Of a DNA stretch of 10,877 nucleotides, positions 1-6,454 are shown in pieces. Each line of letters begins with the position of its first letter. The first letter of the stretch is position 1. Below the pieces are notes generated by a model. It had not been told where the DNA came from. It worked only from the letters and a program-made list of their open reading frames with translations, and made no database searches. The stretch is from NCBI GenBank assembly GCA_937922955.1, contig CALAKO010000068.1:1-10877 (forward strand). The letters are read 5' to 3'. The translations under genes and the position numbers were made by a program. The stretch comes from an uncultured Peptococcaceae bacterium. Its GTDB lineage: Bacteria > Bacillota > Peptococcia > Peptococcales > Peptococcaceae.

Positions 1-251
1 CATTAGATGCACCAATGACTGAATTAGCATTAGCGGTAAATTTTTCGCCGGAAGCATCATTCTTTACTTTAATTTATACAGAATGGTTGATTGTACTTCC
101 TTATGAAGCATTTCCTACTTTAATTTGGTTTGCATTTGGAGCAGTTACGATGAAACAGTTTTTCCAAGTTGGTGTGATCAGACTAATACTATTCTTTGTA
201 TTTTTCTTGATTGCAATTTTACCATGGTGGAATTTTATAGGGTTGGTTTAA
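1..251 (+). CDS. C-terminal end of a DASS/SLC13-like anion permease (5' truncated by window)
   Basis: This is the last 82 residues of a membrane protein whose start lies left of the window; the reading frame is open from base 3 and ends at TAA 249-251. The visible part is very hydrophobic. It has a re-entrant-like stretch with the motif LPYEAFPT, then FAFGAVTMKQFF, then a final transmembrane helix rich in Leu, Ile and Phe that ends in PWWNFIGLV. The order (Pro-rich loop, G-x-x-x-M-K-x-F-F, last helix, W-x-x-x-G-L tail) resembles the C-terminus of divalent anion:sodium symporters (DASS, SLC13) that carry dicarboxylates, sulfate or related anions across the inner membrane. That family call is by resemblance only, and the substrate cannot be read. 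Only 33 nt separate it from the downstream hydrolase, with no terminator between, so the two are probably co-transcribed. Another member of the ArsB/NhaD ion transporter superfamily is possible. Confidence 0.6.
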   Translation, partial: LDAPMTELALAVNFSPEASFFTLIYTEWLIVLPYEAFPTLIWFAFGAVTMKQFFQVGVIRLILFFVFFLIAILPWWNFIGLV

Positions 252-284
252 TTAAAGAAAAAATATTGACGGGAGGAATTAAGA

Positions 285-2327
285 ATGAAGAATCTGTCAG
301 AAAAAGTATTTGTATTAGGTGTAGATGGAATGGATCCAAGGATGACGAAGAAATATCTTGATCTTGGAAAAATGCCTCATTTGGCGGAGTTCATTAAACG
401 TGGTGCGTGCAGAAAAGATTTGGTAATGCTCGGTGGAGTTCCTACAATTACACCACCAATGTGGACAACTTTGGCAACAGGTGCTAATCCTTCAACACAT
501 GGTATTACCTGCTTCTGGGGACAGGACCCTGAAAAATTGGATACGCTGGTATACAATATGGATTCAGAAAGATGCAAGGCAGAACAAATGTGGAATGTTA
601 CTGCTTTGGCTGGGAAAAAGACTTTAGTGTGGCATTGGCCGGGAGGAGCGTGGCCTCCAAGTTTGGATCATGAAAATTTACACGTTGTTGACGGGGCGCA
701 ACCAGCGGTGATTTGTATGGGGACTGCAAATGTTGACGGTGAAAGACTTTGTAGGGCATCAATAGATACGCCAGAATTGAAGTCGTTTTCTGTATTTGCG
801 AAAGATACAGGTGCAGGCTGCATAATTAATGATTTAGGCGGTGAACATCATCACGAGGATGCAGAAGAGGAAGAAGAAGGCTTTAATCTAGCGGGGAATC
901 TTGGTAGTAAAACGCTAGTGAATATTGAACTTTCTGTAGAAGAAGGGGAAGCTGCTGGTGAAAATGCAGAATTTGATACTGTTGATTCGCCACTAGAAGG
1001 CGCCCATGATTGGAAAATTGAAGTTCCAGAAGATGCAAAAGAATTTATACTTTTAACATCAAATGGCAAAATTAGAAGAGTTGGTTTGGTGACCAAAAAT
1101 GAACACGGAAAATACGATACCGTTGCAATTTACAGAAATAAGAAATCGGAGGAACCACTTTGTGTTTTGACAAAAGAAAATAATTTTGTAGTTGATGTCA
1201 TTGATGAAGTGGCCCTTGAAGATGATGGTGTAGCATTAGCAAATAGAATCTATTCGTTAGTAGAGTTGGATGATGAAGCAACACATTTATGTATTTGGAT
1301 GAGTATTGCAATTGATGTGAAAAATGATGATATGTTTTGGCCAAAGAGTTTGCATGATCAAGCAATCAATATCGCTGGACAGATTCCAACCGCACCGATG
1401 AATGGAGCAAATGGTAAGGATTCAAAATATGTTGAATCCTTCTCATTGAATTGTTGGGAACATTATTGCGATTGGCAGGCAAAAGTTTTGCTTGGATTAG
1501 TACACCAAAATAATTATGAAGTAGTGTATTCTCATTTGCACAACATTGACTGTATGGGTCACGGATTCTGGGGCTTGGCAATAACCGGTAATGAAGGTGT
1601 TACAGCGGAGCAAGCACAGTGGTATATTGAAAAAACCTACATTGATACAGATAATTATATTGGCGAATTGATGAGTTTATTGGACGAGGATTGGACGATT
1701 ATCATCACGTCAGATCATGGTTTACTTGTTCGTAATGAAGAATATCCAGCCATGGGCGATCCATTTGGTGTTAATGCGAAAATAATGTATGAATTAGGCT
1801 ATACAGCATTGAAAAAAGATAAAAAAGGTAATTTGAAACATGAAATAGATTGGGAGCATACGACAGCTGTTGCTTCACGTGGTAATCATATCTATATTAA
1901 TCTCAAGGGGAGAAATCCTGAAGGCATTGTTGATCCAAAAGACAAATGGGATTTGGAAGAAAAGATAATTACTGATCTTTATAACTATCGAACAGAGGAA
2001 GGGCAACGATTAGTTTCTGTTGTATTAAGAAATAAAGAGGCGGCTTTGTTAGGAATGGATGGTCCAGAATGCGGGGACTTAATTTATTGGATTTCTGAAG
2101 GTCCAAATAGAGTACATGGAGATAGCTTATCGACATATTATGGCTTATTTGATTCTTCTGTTTCTCCTATTTTTGTTGCAGCGGGGAAAGGGATTAAGAA
2201 GGGTTATTTTACAGAAAGAGTTATTCGTTCGATTGATGTAACGCCTACAGTAGCGGCATTGCTTAATATGAGAATGCCTGCACAAGCGGAAGGAGCTCCG
2301 GTTTATCAAATTCTTGAAAATGAATAA
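285..2327 (+). CDS. Cytoplasmic alkaline phosphatase-superfamily hydrolase (nucleotide pyrophosphatase/phosphodiesterase-like, COG3379-like)
   Basis: A 680-residue predicted two-metal hydrolase acting on a phosphate, phosphonate or sulfate ester. Candidate active-site residues in family order are Asp14 (GVDGMD), nucleophile Thr56 (PTITPPMWTTLATG), Asp422 and His426 (HNIDCMGHG), Asp477-His478 (TSDHG) and His611 (RVHGDS). RGNHIYINLKGRNPEGIV near 532-549 is typical of the predicted phosphohydrolase/phosphomutase group COG3379. There is no signal peptide or membrane segment, so it should act in the cytoplasm. Residues about 185-370 form an insertion between the nucleophile and the second metal site, opening with an unusual His/acidic patch (EHHHEDAEEEEEG, 187-199). 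The start is supported by GGGAGGA at 271-277. It follows an anion permease by 33 nt and is closed by a terminator, which suggests hydrolysis of an imported anion. Codon use is AT-rich (a sampled 60-base line at 1081 is about 35% GC, against about 55% in serA). The family is well supported; the substrate is unknown. Confidence 0.8.
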   Translation: MKNLSEKVFVLGVDGMDPRMTKKYLDLGKMPHLAEFIKRGACRKDLVMLGGVPTITPPMWTTLATGANPSTHGITCFWGQDPEKLDTLVYNMDSERCKAEQMWNVTALAGKKTLVWHWPGGAWPPSLDHENLHVVDGAQPAVICMGTANVDGERLCRASIDTPELKSFSVFAKDTGAGCIINDLGGEHHHEDAEEEEEGFNLAGNLGSKTLVNIELSVEEGEAAGENAEFDTVDSPLEGAHDWKIEVPEDAKEFILLTSNGKIRRVGLVTKNEHGKYDTVAIYRNKKSEEPLCVLTKENNFVVDVIDEVALEDDGVALANRIYSLVELDDEATHLCIWMSIAIDVKNDDMFWPKSLHDQAINIAGQIPTAPMNGANGKDSKYVESFSLNCWEHYCDWQAKVLLGLVHQNNYEVVYSHLHNIDCMGHGFWGLAITGNEGVTAEQAQWYIEKTYIDTDNYIGELMSLLDEDWTIIITSDHGLLVRNEEYPAMGDPFGVNAKIMYELGYTALKKDKKGNLKHEIDWEHTTAVASRGNHIYINLKGRNPEGIVDPKDKWDLEEKIITDLYNYRTEEGQRLVSVVLRNKEAALLGMDGPECGDLIYWISEGPNRVHGDSLSTYYGLFDSSVSPIFVAAGKGIKKGYFTERVIRSIDVTPTVAALLNMRMPAQAEGAPVYQILENE

Positions 2328-2330
2328 TGA

Positions 2331-2369
2331 AAAAGAGATGTCACTAGAGGATCTGGTGACATCTCTTTT
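2331..2369 (+). terminator. Rho-independent terminator after the hydrolase gene
   Basis: Positions 2331-2348 pair with 2352-2369 through an 18-bp stem (one T-G pair) closed by a GGA triloop, and a T-run follows. It starts 3 nt after the hydrolase stop codon and separates the permease/hydrolase unit from the Nudix gene. The A-run on the 5' side could make it work in both directions. Confidence 0.9.
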
Positions 2370-2461
2370 TGTATTTAATTTGATATGATATCTGCTTAGT
2401 TAGATAAGAAAAGTATTCGGTATAGGATTGATATTATTAAAATTTGTATAAGTTTGCGATC

Positions 2462-2490
2462 TTGTCGCTGACAGATGTTCGCGTTACAAT
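2462..2490 (+). promoter_or_regulatory. Candidate promoter for the NudC-like gene
   Basis: TTGTCG (2462-2467, 4 of 6 matches to the -35 consensus) and TACAAT (2485-2490, 5 of 6 matches to the -10 consensus) are 17 bp apart. Transcription would begin near 2497, which places the possible upstream start codons (TTG 2444, ATG 2489) outside the message and agrees with translation starting at 2525. A second -10-like element, TATAAG at 2447-2452, lacks a good -35 partner. Confidence 0.4.
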
Positions 2491-2509
2491 GGCAGTAACG
2501 ATGACGAAG

Positions 2510-2516
2510 AAGGAGG
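2510..2516 (+). promoter_or_regulatory. Ribosome binding site that fixes the NudC-like start
   Basis: AAGGAGG lies 8 nt before ATG 2525. The earlier in-frame starts at 2444 (TTG), 2489 and 2501 have no comparable Shine-Dalgarno sequence, so 2525 is the preferred start. Confidence 0.7.
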
Positions 2517-2524
2517 CGGAGCAG

Positions 2525-3337
2525 ATGTTGCATGAGATTGGCGATCGGGATTATTGCTGTCAATATGTGGATGATGCGTTGCGCACGCCGGAGGATGTGG
2601 TGCTGGCTTTTCACGGCGATGAGGTGTTGTTTTGCGGAGAGTCTTTGCCGCGCTTGCGTGATTTAACGGCGAACCTTGCGCTGCGGTATCTTTTCAATAT
2701 TTCTGGGGTGCGGTTCTTTTTAGCGGAGGAGCCGGTGCCAGAGTCAGAGACATTGCATTATGAGGGTGTGCGCAGTCTGCGTTTGCTGCAGCCGCAGTGG
2801 TTGGCGTTTGCTGGTATGACAGGCTATCATCTGGCGGTGTGGTATGGCAACAATCGCTTTTGTGGGGCATGTGCAACGCCACTGGAACATAAGACGAGTG
2901 AGCGGGCATTGGTTTGTCCGAATTGTGGTCGAGTGTATTATCCAAATATCGCTATTGCTGTGATTGTGGGGATCCTCGATGGCGATCGCATTCTGCTTTC
3001 GCGGTATGCGGCTGGTGCGTATCGCAGTTATGCATTGATTGCCGGTTATGTGGAGATTGGCGAAACATTGGAAGATGCGCTGCGGCGGGAGATTATGGAA
3101 GAAGTGGGGCTGAATGTGAAGAACATTCGCTTCTACGACGATCAGCCGTGGGGATTTTCACGCACGTTGTTGGTGGGCTTCTTCGCCGATTTGGATGGGA
3201 CGCCGGATATTGTGCTTGACAAGCGGGAGTTGTCTGAGGCAGTGTGGGTATCGCGTGAGAAAATGCCGGTGAGCGATCCGCGTATCAGTATGACGGCAAA
3301 AATGATGGAGGCGTTTCGTCTCGGCGAGGATGTGTGA
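2525..3337 (+). CDS. nudC: NAD(H) diphosphatase, NudC-type Nudix hydrolase
   Basis: A 270-residue protein predicted to cleave NADH or NAD+ to NMN(H) and AMP; in some bacteria the family also removes NAD caps from RNA 5' ends. It has a poorly conserved N-terminal domain (about 1-105), a four-cysteine zinc ribbon (Cys113, Cys116, Cys131, Cys134; FCGAC and CPNCG) and a Nudix fold. A perfect Nudix box spans Gly174 to Leu196 (G-x5-E-x7-REIMEEVGL). The NudC signature SQPWPFPxS downstream of the box appears as DDQPWGFSRT (Gln207-Pro208-Trp209), so its core is kept with changes around it. Length is close to E. coli NudC (257). The start is chosen from the strong AAGGAGG at 2510-2516; the longer form from TTG 2444 is less likely. 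It appears to be a single-gene transcript between a terminator and the serine operon promoter. Its GC-richer composition resembles the genes to its right. Confidence 0.85.
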   Translation: MLHEIGDRDYCCQYVDDALRTPEDVVLAFHGDEVLFCGESLPRLRDLTANLALRYLFNISGVRFFLAEEPVPESETLHYEGVRSLRLLQPQWLAFAGMTGYHLAVWYGNNRFCGACATPLEHKTSERALVCPNCGRVYYPNIAIAVIVGILDGDRILLSRYAAGAYRSYALIAGYVEIGETLEDALRREIMEEVGLNVKNIRFYDDQPWGFSRTLLVGFFADLDGTPDIVLDKRELSEAVWVSREKMPVSDPRISMTAKMMEAFRLGEDV

Positions 3338-3346
3338 CTGCATGAT

Positions 3347-3378
3347 CCCTGTATGGGTATGTGTGCCCTTTATGGGTA
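3347..3378 (+). repeat. Pair of 13-bp direct repeats upstream of the serine operon promoter
   Basis: CCCTGTATGGGTA (3347-3359) and CCCTTTATGGGTA (3366-3378) differ at one base, and their starts are 19 bp apart, close to two helical turns. Each has CCC and GGG arms around a 5-base centre. They lie about 55-85 bp upstream of the -35 element and just after the nudC stop. They could be a regulator binding site or chance duplication; no family is recognised. Confidence 0.4.
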
Positions 3379-3431
3379 AATGTCCACGGGCGGAAAATAA
3401 AATCAATAGTAGGTATTTTTCTATTTTTCGC

Positions 3432-3459
3432 TTGACGGCACATCTGTAAATGCTATAAT
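3432..3459 (+). promoter_or_regulatory. Promoter of the serC-serA operon
   Basis: TTGACG (3432-3437) is a near-consensus -35, and TATAAT (3454-3459) is a perfect -10, with a 16-bp spacer. A TG at 3451-3452 makes it an extended -10. An A/T-rich tract at about 3393-3429 just upstream could act as an UP element. The predicted start site, near 3466, is at the head of the T-box leader. Confidence 0.85.
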
Positions 3460-3465
3460 GAATTT

Positions 3466-3698
3466 AATCCAATAAAGCACATGAATAACGCAATGATGGA
3501 GAAGCGATATGCCAAACGCTTTTCAGAGAGCTGCCGGTTGGTGAGAGGCAGCAGCCAGGTATATTTTTCCACTCCGGAGCGGCGAATGATGAATTTGACG
3601 GGCGCGCCCGATACAGCGCACAAGAGTTGGCGCAAGCACAATTTGGGTGGCACCGCGAGATAATATAAGCTCGCCCCATTTCGGGGCGGGCTTTTTTA
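3466..3698 (+). ncRNA. T-box riboswitch leader, tRNA-Ser specific
   Basis: A cis-acting leader that reads the charging state of a tRNA and controls transcription into serC. Its T-box motif (3644-3657, TGGGTGGCACCGCG) is canonical. The Stem I distal arm is a 6-bp stem (3530-3535 with 3547-3552) with the typical GGTTGGTGAGA loop. The likely specifier is TCC (Ser) at 3568-3570 followed by a purine. The antiterminator bulge is TGGC at 3648-3651, whose C can pair with discriminator G73, the base expected for tRNA-Ser. The antiterminator pairs 3655-3659 with 3670-3674 and 3644-3647 with 3675-3678, which takes the 5' arm of the terminator and makes the two structures exclusive. The specifier was picked by context and without a full Stem I fold, but the bulge base, the specifier and the downstream genes agree on serine. 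Confidence 0.9.
3667..3698 (+). terminator. Regulated terminator of the T-box leader
   Basis: Positions 3667-3677 pair with 3683-3693 (GC-rich, with one T-G pair) around a 5-nt loop, followed by a T-run. Its 5' arm is shared with the antiterminator, so uncharged tRNA binding should prevent it from forming. Confidence 0.9.
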
Positions 3699-3735
3699 TT
3701 TTATTCACGTGCGCTGCTTACGCAGATGGTTTTAA

Positions 3736-3742
3736 AGAGGAG
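3736..3742 (+). promoter_or_regulatory. Ribosome binding site that fixes the serC start
   Basis: AGAGGAG ends 10 nt before ATG 3753. The earlier in-frame ATG at 3726 has no Shine-Dalgarno sequence and sits just behind the leader terminator. It would also add nine residues ahead of the conserved KRAYNFNAGPS start of the family. Confidence 0.75.
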
Positions 3743-3752
3743 TGTTGCAAGA

Positions 3753-4826
3753 ATGAAGAGAGCATATAATTTTAATGCAGGTCCTTCGGCCATGCCGTTG
3801 GAGGTGCTGCAGGAGGCCCAGGCTGAATTTTTGGATTTTCAGGGCACGGGCATGAGTGTGATTGAAATCAGTCACCGTAGTGCAGAGTATTCTGCGCTGC
3901 ATCAGGAAACGAAAGATCTTTTGCGAGAACTGATGGAAATTTCGGAGGATTATGACATCCTCTTTTGTCAGGGCGGCGGTAGCACGCAGTTCTTGATGGT
4001 AGCGGCTAATTTTCTGACGAAGAAATATGGTGCTTATGTGAACACTGGGGTATGGGCGAAGAAGGCTATGGCTGAGGCGCAGTATTACGGCGAGGCTTAT
4101 GAAGCGGCGTCCAGCGCTGACAAGAATCACAGCTATATTCCGCAGGAATTTGACCTTCGTCCGGACACATCCTATGTGCATATGACGGCAAATAATACCA
4201 TTTATGGCACAGAGTATCCGGATTTTCCAAAATTTGATGTGCCAATGATCTGCGATATGTCCAGTGATATTCTTTCACGCCGTGTCAATGTGGCAGATTT
4301 TGATTTGATTTACGCTGGGGCTCAGAAGAATCTCGGACCTGCCGGTGTGACGCTGGCCATCATCAAAAAGGATTTCTTAGCAACGGCACGCACCAATCTG
4401 CCAACGATGCTCAAATATGCAACCTTCGCTGAAAAGGATTCCCTCTACAATACACCACCGGTTTTTGCCATTTATATGGTGAATAAAACCTTGCATTGGA
4501 TCAAGAATCAGGGCGGCGTGGATGTGGTTGCGGCACGCAATGCGGCCAAGGCCAAGCTCATCTATGACGTCATCGATCAGAGTGAAGGCTTCTACATTGG
4601 TCATGCAGAACCAGCCTATCGCAGCAAAATGAACATTACGTTTAATTTGCAGACACCGGAAATGGAAAAAGATTTCATTGCCCAGGGTAAAGCGGCTGGC
4701 TTTGTTGGCATCAATGGCCATCGCTCTGTTGGTGGCTGCCGAGCTTCGGCGTACAATGCGGTGCCAGTGGAAGCGTGTGAAGCGTTGGCAGAATACATGA
4801 AACAGTATCAGAAAAATCATCAATAA
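3753..4826 (+). CDS. serC: Phosphoserine aminotransferase SerC
   Basis: A 357-residue PLP enzyme that transfers an amino group from glutamate to 3-phosphohydroxypyruvate, giving phosphoserine (second step of serine synthesis); in many bacteria it also acts in pyridoxal phosphate synthesis. Family signatures are clear: the N-terminal FNAGPSAMP, the phosphate-binding QGGGSTQF (about 73-80), TANNTIYGTEY (about 145-155), Asp168 in CDMSSD and the PLP-lysine Lys192 in YAGAQKNLGPAG. The C-terminal GFVGINGHRSVGGCRAS is also typical, and length matches the family (about 360). The start at 3753 is preferred over ATG 3726 on ribosome binding site and conservation. It is the first gene of the serine operon, downstream of a tRNA-Ser T-box, with serA 29 nt after it. 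All key residues are present. Confidence 0.97.
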   Translation: MKRAYNFNAGPSAMPLEVLQEAQAEFLDFQGTGMSVIEISHRSAEYSALHQETKDLLRELMEISEDYDILFCQGGGSTQFLMVAANFLTKKYGAYVNTGVWAKKAMAEAQYYGEAYEAASSADKNHSYIPQEFDLRPDTSYVHMTANNTIYGTEYPDFPKFDVPMICDMSSDILSRRVNVADFDLIYAGAQKNLGPAGVTLAIIKKDFLATARTNLPTMLKYATFAEKDSLYNTPPVFAIYMVNKTLHWIKNQGGVDVVAARNAAKAKLIYDVIDQSEGFYIGHAEPAYRSKMNITFNLQTPEMEKDFIAQGKAAGFVGINGHRSVGGCRASAYNAVPVEACEALAEYMKQYQKNHQ

Positions 4827-4855
4827 TAGAGAGCTTTAGTATAGGAGGAAAAGAT

Positions 4856-6442
4856 ATGAGAATTTTAGTTAGTGACGACGTTAGCGAAAAAGGTGTAGCG
4901 ATTCTGCGTGAACACTTTGATGTAGATATTAAAACCAACATGCCGCCGGAAGAATTGTTGGGCTGCATTGGCGAATACGATGGTCTGGTTACTCGCAGTC
5001 AGACTCAGGTGACGGAAGAAGTCATCGCAGCGGCTACCAATCTGAAGGTTATTGGCCGTGCAGGCGTTGGTGTTGACAACATCAATATTCCTGCAGCTAC
5101 AGCACGCGGAATCGTTGTCTGCAACGCACCAGAAGGAAATACCATCGCTGCCGTAGAACATACCATTGGTATGATGTTGGCTGTGACCCGTCACATTCCA
5201 CAGGCTCACCAGTCCATTCAGGAAGGCAAGTGGGACCGCAAGAGTTTCACTGGGATTCAGCTGCAAGGCCGCACCCTCGGTGTCATCGGGGTTGGCCGTG
5301 TAGGCAGCCGTGTGGCTAAACGTATGCAGGCGTTTGAAATGAACGTTATTGGTTATGACCCATACATCACCGAAGAACGTGCGCGTCAGATTGGTATTGA
5401 GTTGGTTGATTTTGACACCTTGTTGGCAAAATCCGATTACATCACCATTCATACCCCGCTCACCAAAGAAACACGCGATATGATCGATGCCGATGCCATC
5501 GCAAAAATGAAAGATGGTGTTCGTCTTGTTAACTGCGCTCGCGGTGAATGCTTTGACAATCAGGCCATTGCTGAAGCCATCAAGACCGGCAAAGTGGCTG
5601 GTGCGGCCATCGACGTTTATCCAAACGAACCATTGACTCTTGAAAACAACCCATTCCTTGGTATGTTCAATGTTGTTCAGACCTCTCACCTTGGTGCTTC
5701 CACGGTTGAAGCGCAGGAAGGCGTTGCTGTTGACGTTGCCTATGGCGTTATTGACGCGCTCAATGGCAAACCTGTTATGAACGCCGTCAACATGGCACCA
5801 ATTCCAAAGAGTGTGGCAGCGGTTATTCAGCCATACTTTGGCCTGGCTGAACGCATGGGGACCATCGGCATTTATCTTGCCAATGGTCCAGTAAAAGAAG
5901 TTGAAATTGAATACAGCGGTGAACTTTCCAACACCGAAACCGAACATCTTACCACTGCGTTCCTTAAAGGGATGCTGAACCCAATTCTGCAGGACAGCGT
6001 CAACTATGTTAACGCCCCTGGTTTGGCGAAGAAGCGCAACATTGATGTGAAGGAAAGCAAGACCCAGAAGACTGGTTACTACACCACGTCCATCACGGCT
6101 CGCATCAAAACCACCAATGGCGAGCATGAAATTGCTGGTACCCTCTTTGATGGAAAACAGCCTAAGATTGTTCAGATCGACCAGTACCGCGTCGACTTTA
6201 CACCAGAAGGCTATCTCCTCCTTGTGCCACACGTTGACCAGCCAAACATGATCGGTCAGATCGCTACCATCCTTGGTAAGGCGCAGATCAACATCAATGG
6301 CATGCAGGTGGGCAATACCACTGAAAGCGGCACCAACATCATGGCTGTTGCGGTTAACGATGACATTCCAAATGACATCCTGCTGCAGATTTCTGGCATC
6401 GAAGGCATTCTTGATGTGAAGCTCATCCACTGCGAAGAATAA
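4856..6442 (+). CDS. serA: D-3-phosphoglycerate dehydrogenase SerA (long form with ACT domain)
   Basis: A 528-residue NAD-dependent enzyme that oxidises 3-phosphoglycerate to 3-phosphohydroxypyruvate, the committed step of serine synthesis. The split substrate-binding domain surrounds a Rossmann fold with GVGRVG (145-150) and Asp168 (GYDPY) for NAD. The catalytic triad is Arg229 (NCARGE), Glu258 (DVYPNEP) and His278 (TSHLGAST). Residues about 320-450 form the intervening domain of long-form enzymes. About 453-528 are a C-terminal ACT domain (DQPNMIGQIATILG), which commonly senses serine, so feedback inhibition is likely though not shown. AGGAGGA (4843-4849) precedes the ATG. It follows serC by 29 nt and the next gene begins 12 nt after its stop. 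Codons 5-525 contain no TTA, CTA or TCA, a strong codon bias that suggests high expression. Confidence 0.97.
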   Translation: MRILVSDDVSEKGVAILREHFDVDIKTNMPPEELLGCIGEYDGLVTRSQTQVTEEVIAAATNLKVIGRAGVGVDNINIPAATARGIVVCNAPEGNTIAAVEHTIGMMLAVTRHIPQAHQSIQEGKWDRKSFTGIQLQGRTLGVIGVGRVGSRVAKRMQAFEMNVIGYDPYITEERARQIGIELVDFDTLLAKSDYITIHTPLTKETRDMIDADAIAKMKDGVRLVNCARGECFDNQAIAEAIKTGKVAGAAIDVYPNEPLTLENNPFLGMFNVVQTSHLGASTVEAQEGVAVDVAYGVIDALNGKPVMNAVNMAPIPKSVAAVIQPYFGLAERMGTIGIYLANGPVKEVEIEYSGELSNTETEHLTTAFLKGMLNPILQDSVNYVNAPGLAKKRNIDVKESKTQKTGYYTTSITARIKTTNGEHEIAGTLFDGKQPKIVQIDQYRVDFTPEGYLLLVPHVDQPNMIGQIATILGKAQININGMQVGNTTESGTNIMAVAVNDDIPNDILLQISGIEGILDVKLIHCEE

Positions 6443-6454
6443 AGGAAGGATTCT

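Noticed and set aside
3393..3429. Possible terminator for nudC in the A/T-rich stretch
   Set aside because: Only weak A-T pairing is possible and the stretch is better read as an upstream element of the serine promoter. No clear nudC terminator was found.
3481..3663. A 60-codon open frame inside the T-box leader as a leader peptide
   Set aside because: The stretch is fully explained as T-box RNA structure, and the ATG has no clear ribosome binding site.
3726..3752. An earlier in-frame ATG for serC, adding nine residues
   Set aside because: It has no ribosome binding site, lies just behind the T-box terminator, and adds residues not expected in the family.
3732..4823. Two minus-strand open frames of about 148 codons opposite serC
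   Set aside because: They are shadows of serC codon use, without family resemblance or start signals.
4865..6430. A 521-codon open frame on the minus strand, covering nearly all of serA
   Set aside because: Its codons are in register with serA, so it is open only because serA avoids TTA, CTA and TCA. The translated product has no recognisable domain, while serA is a textbook gene.
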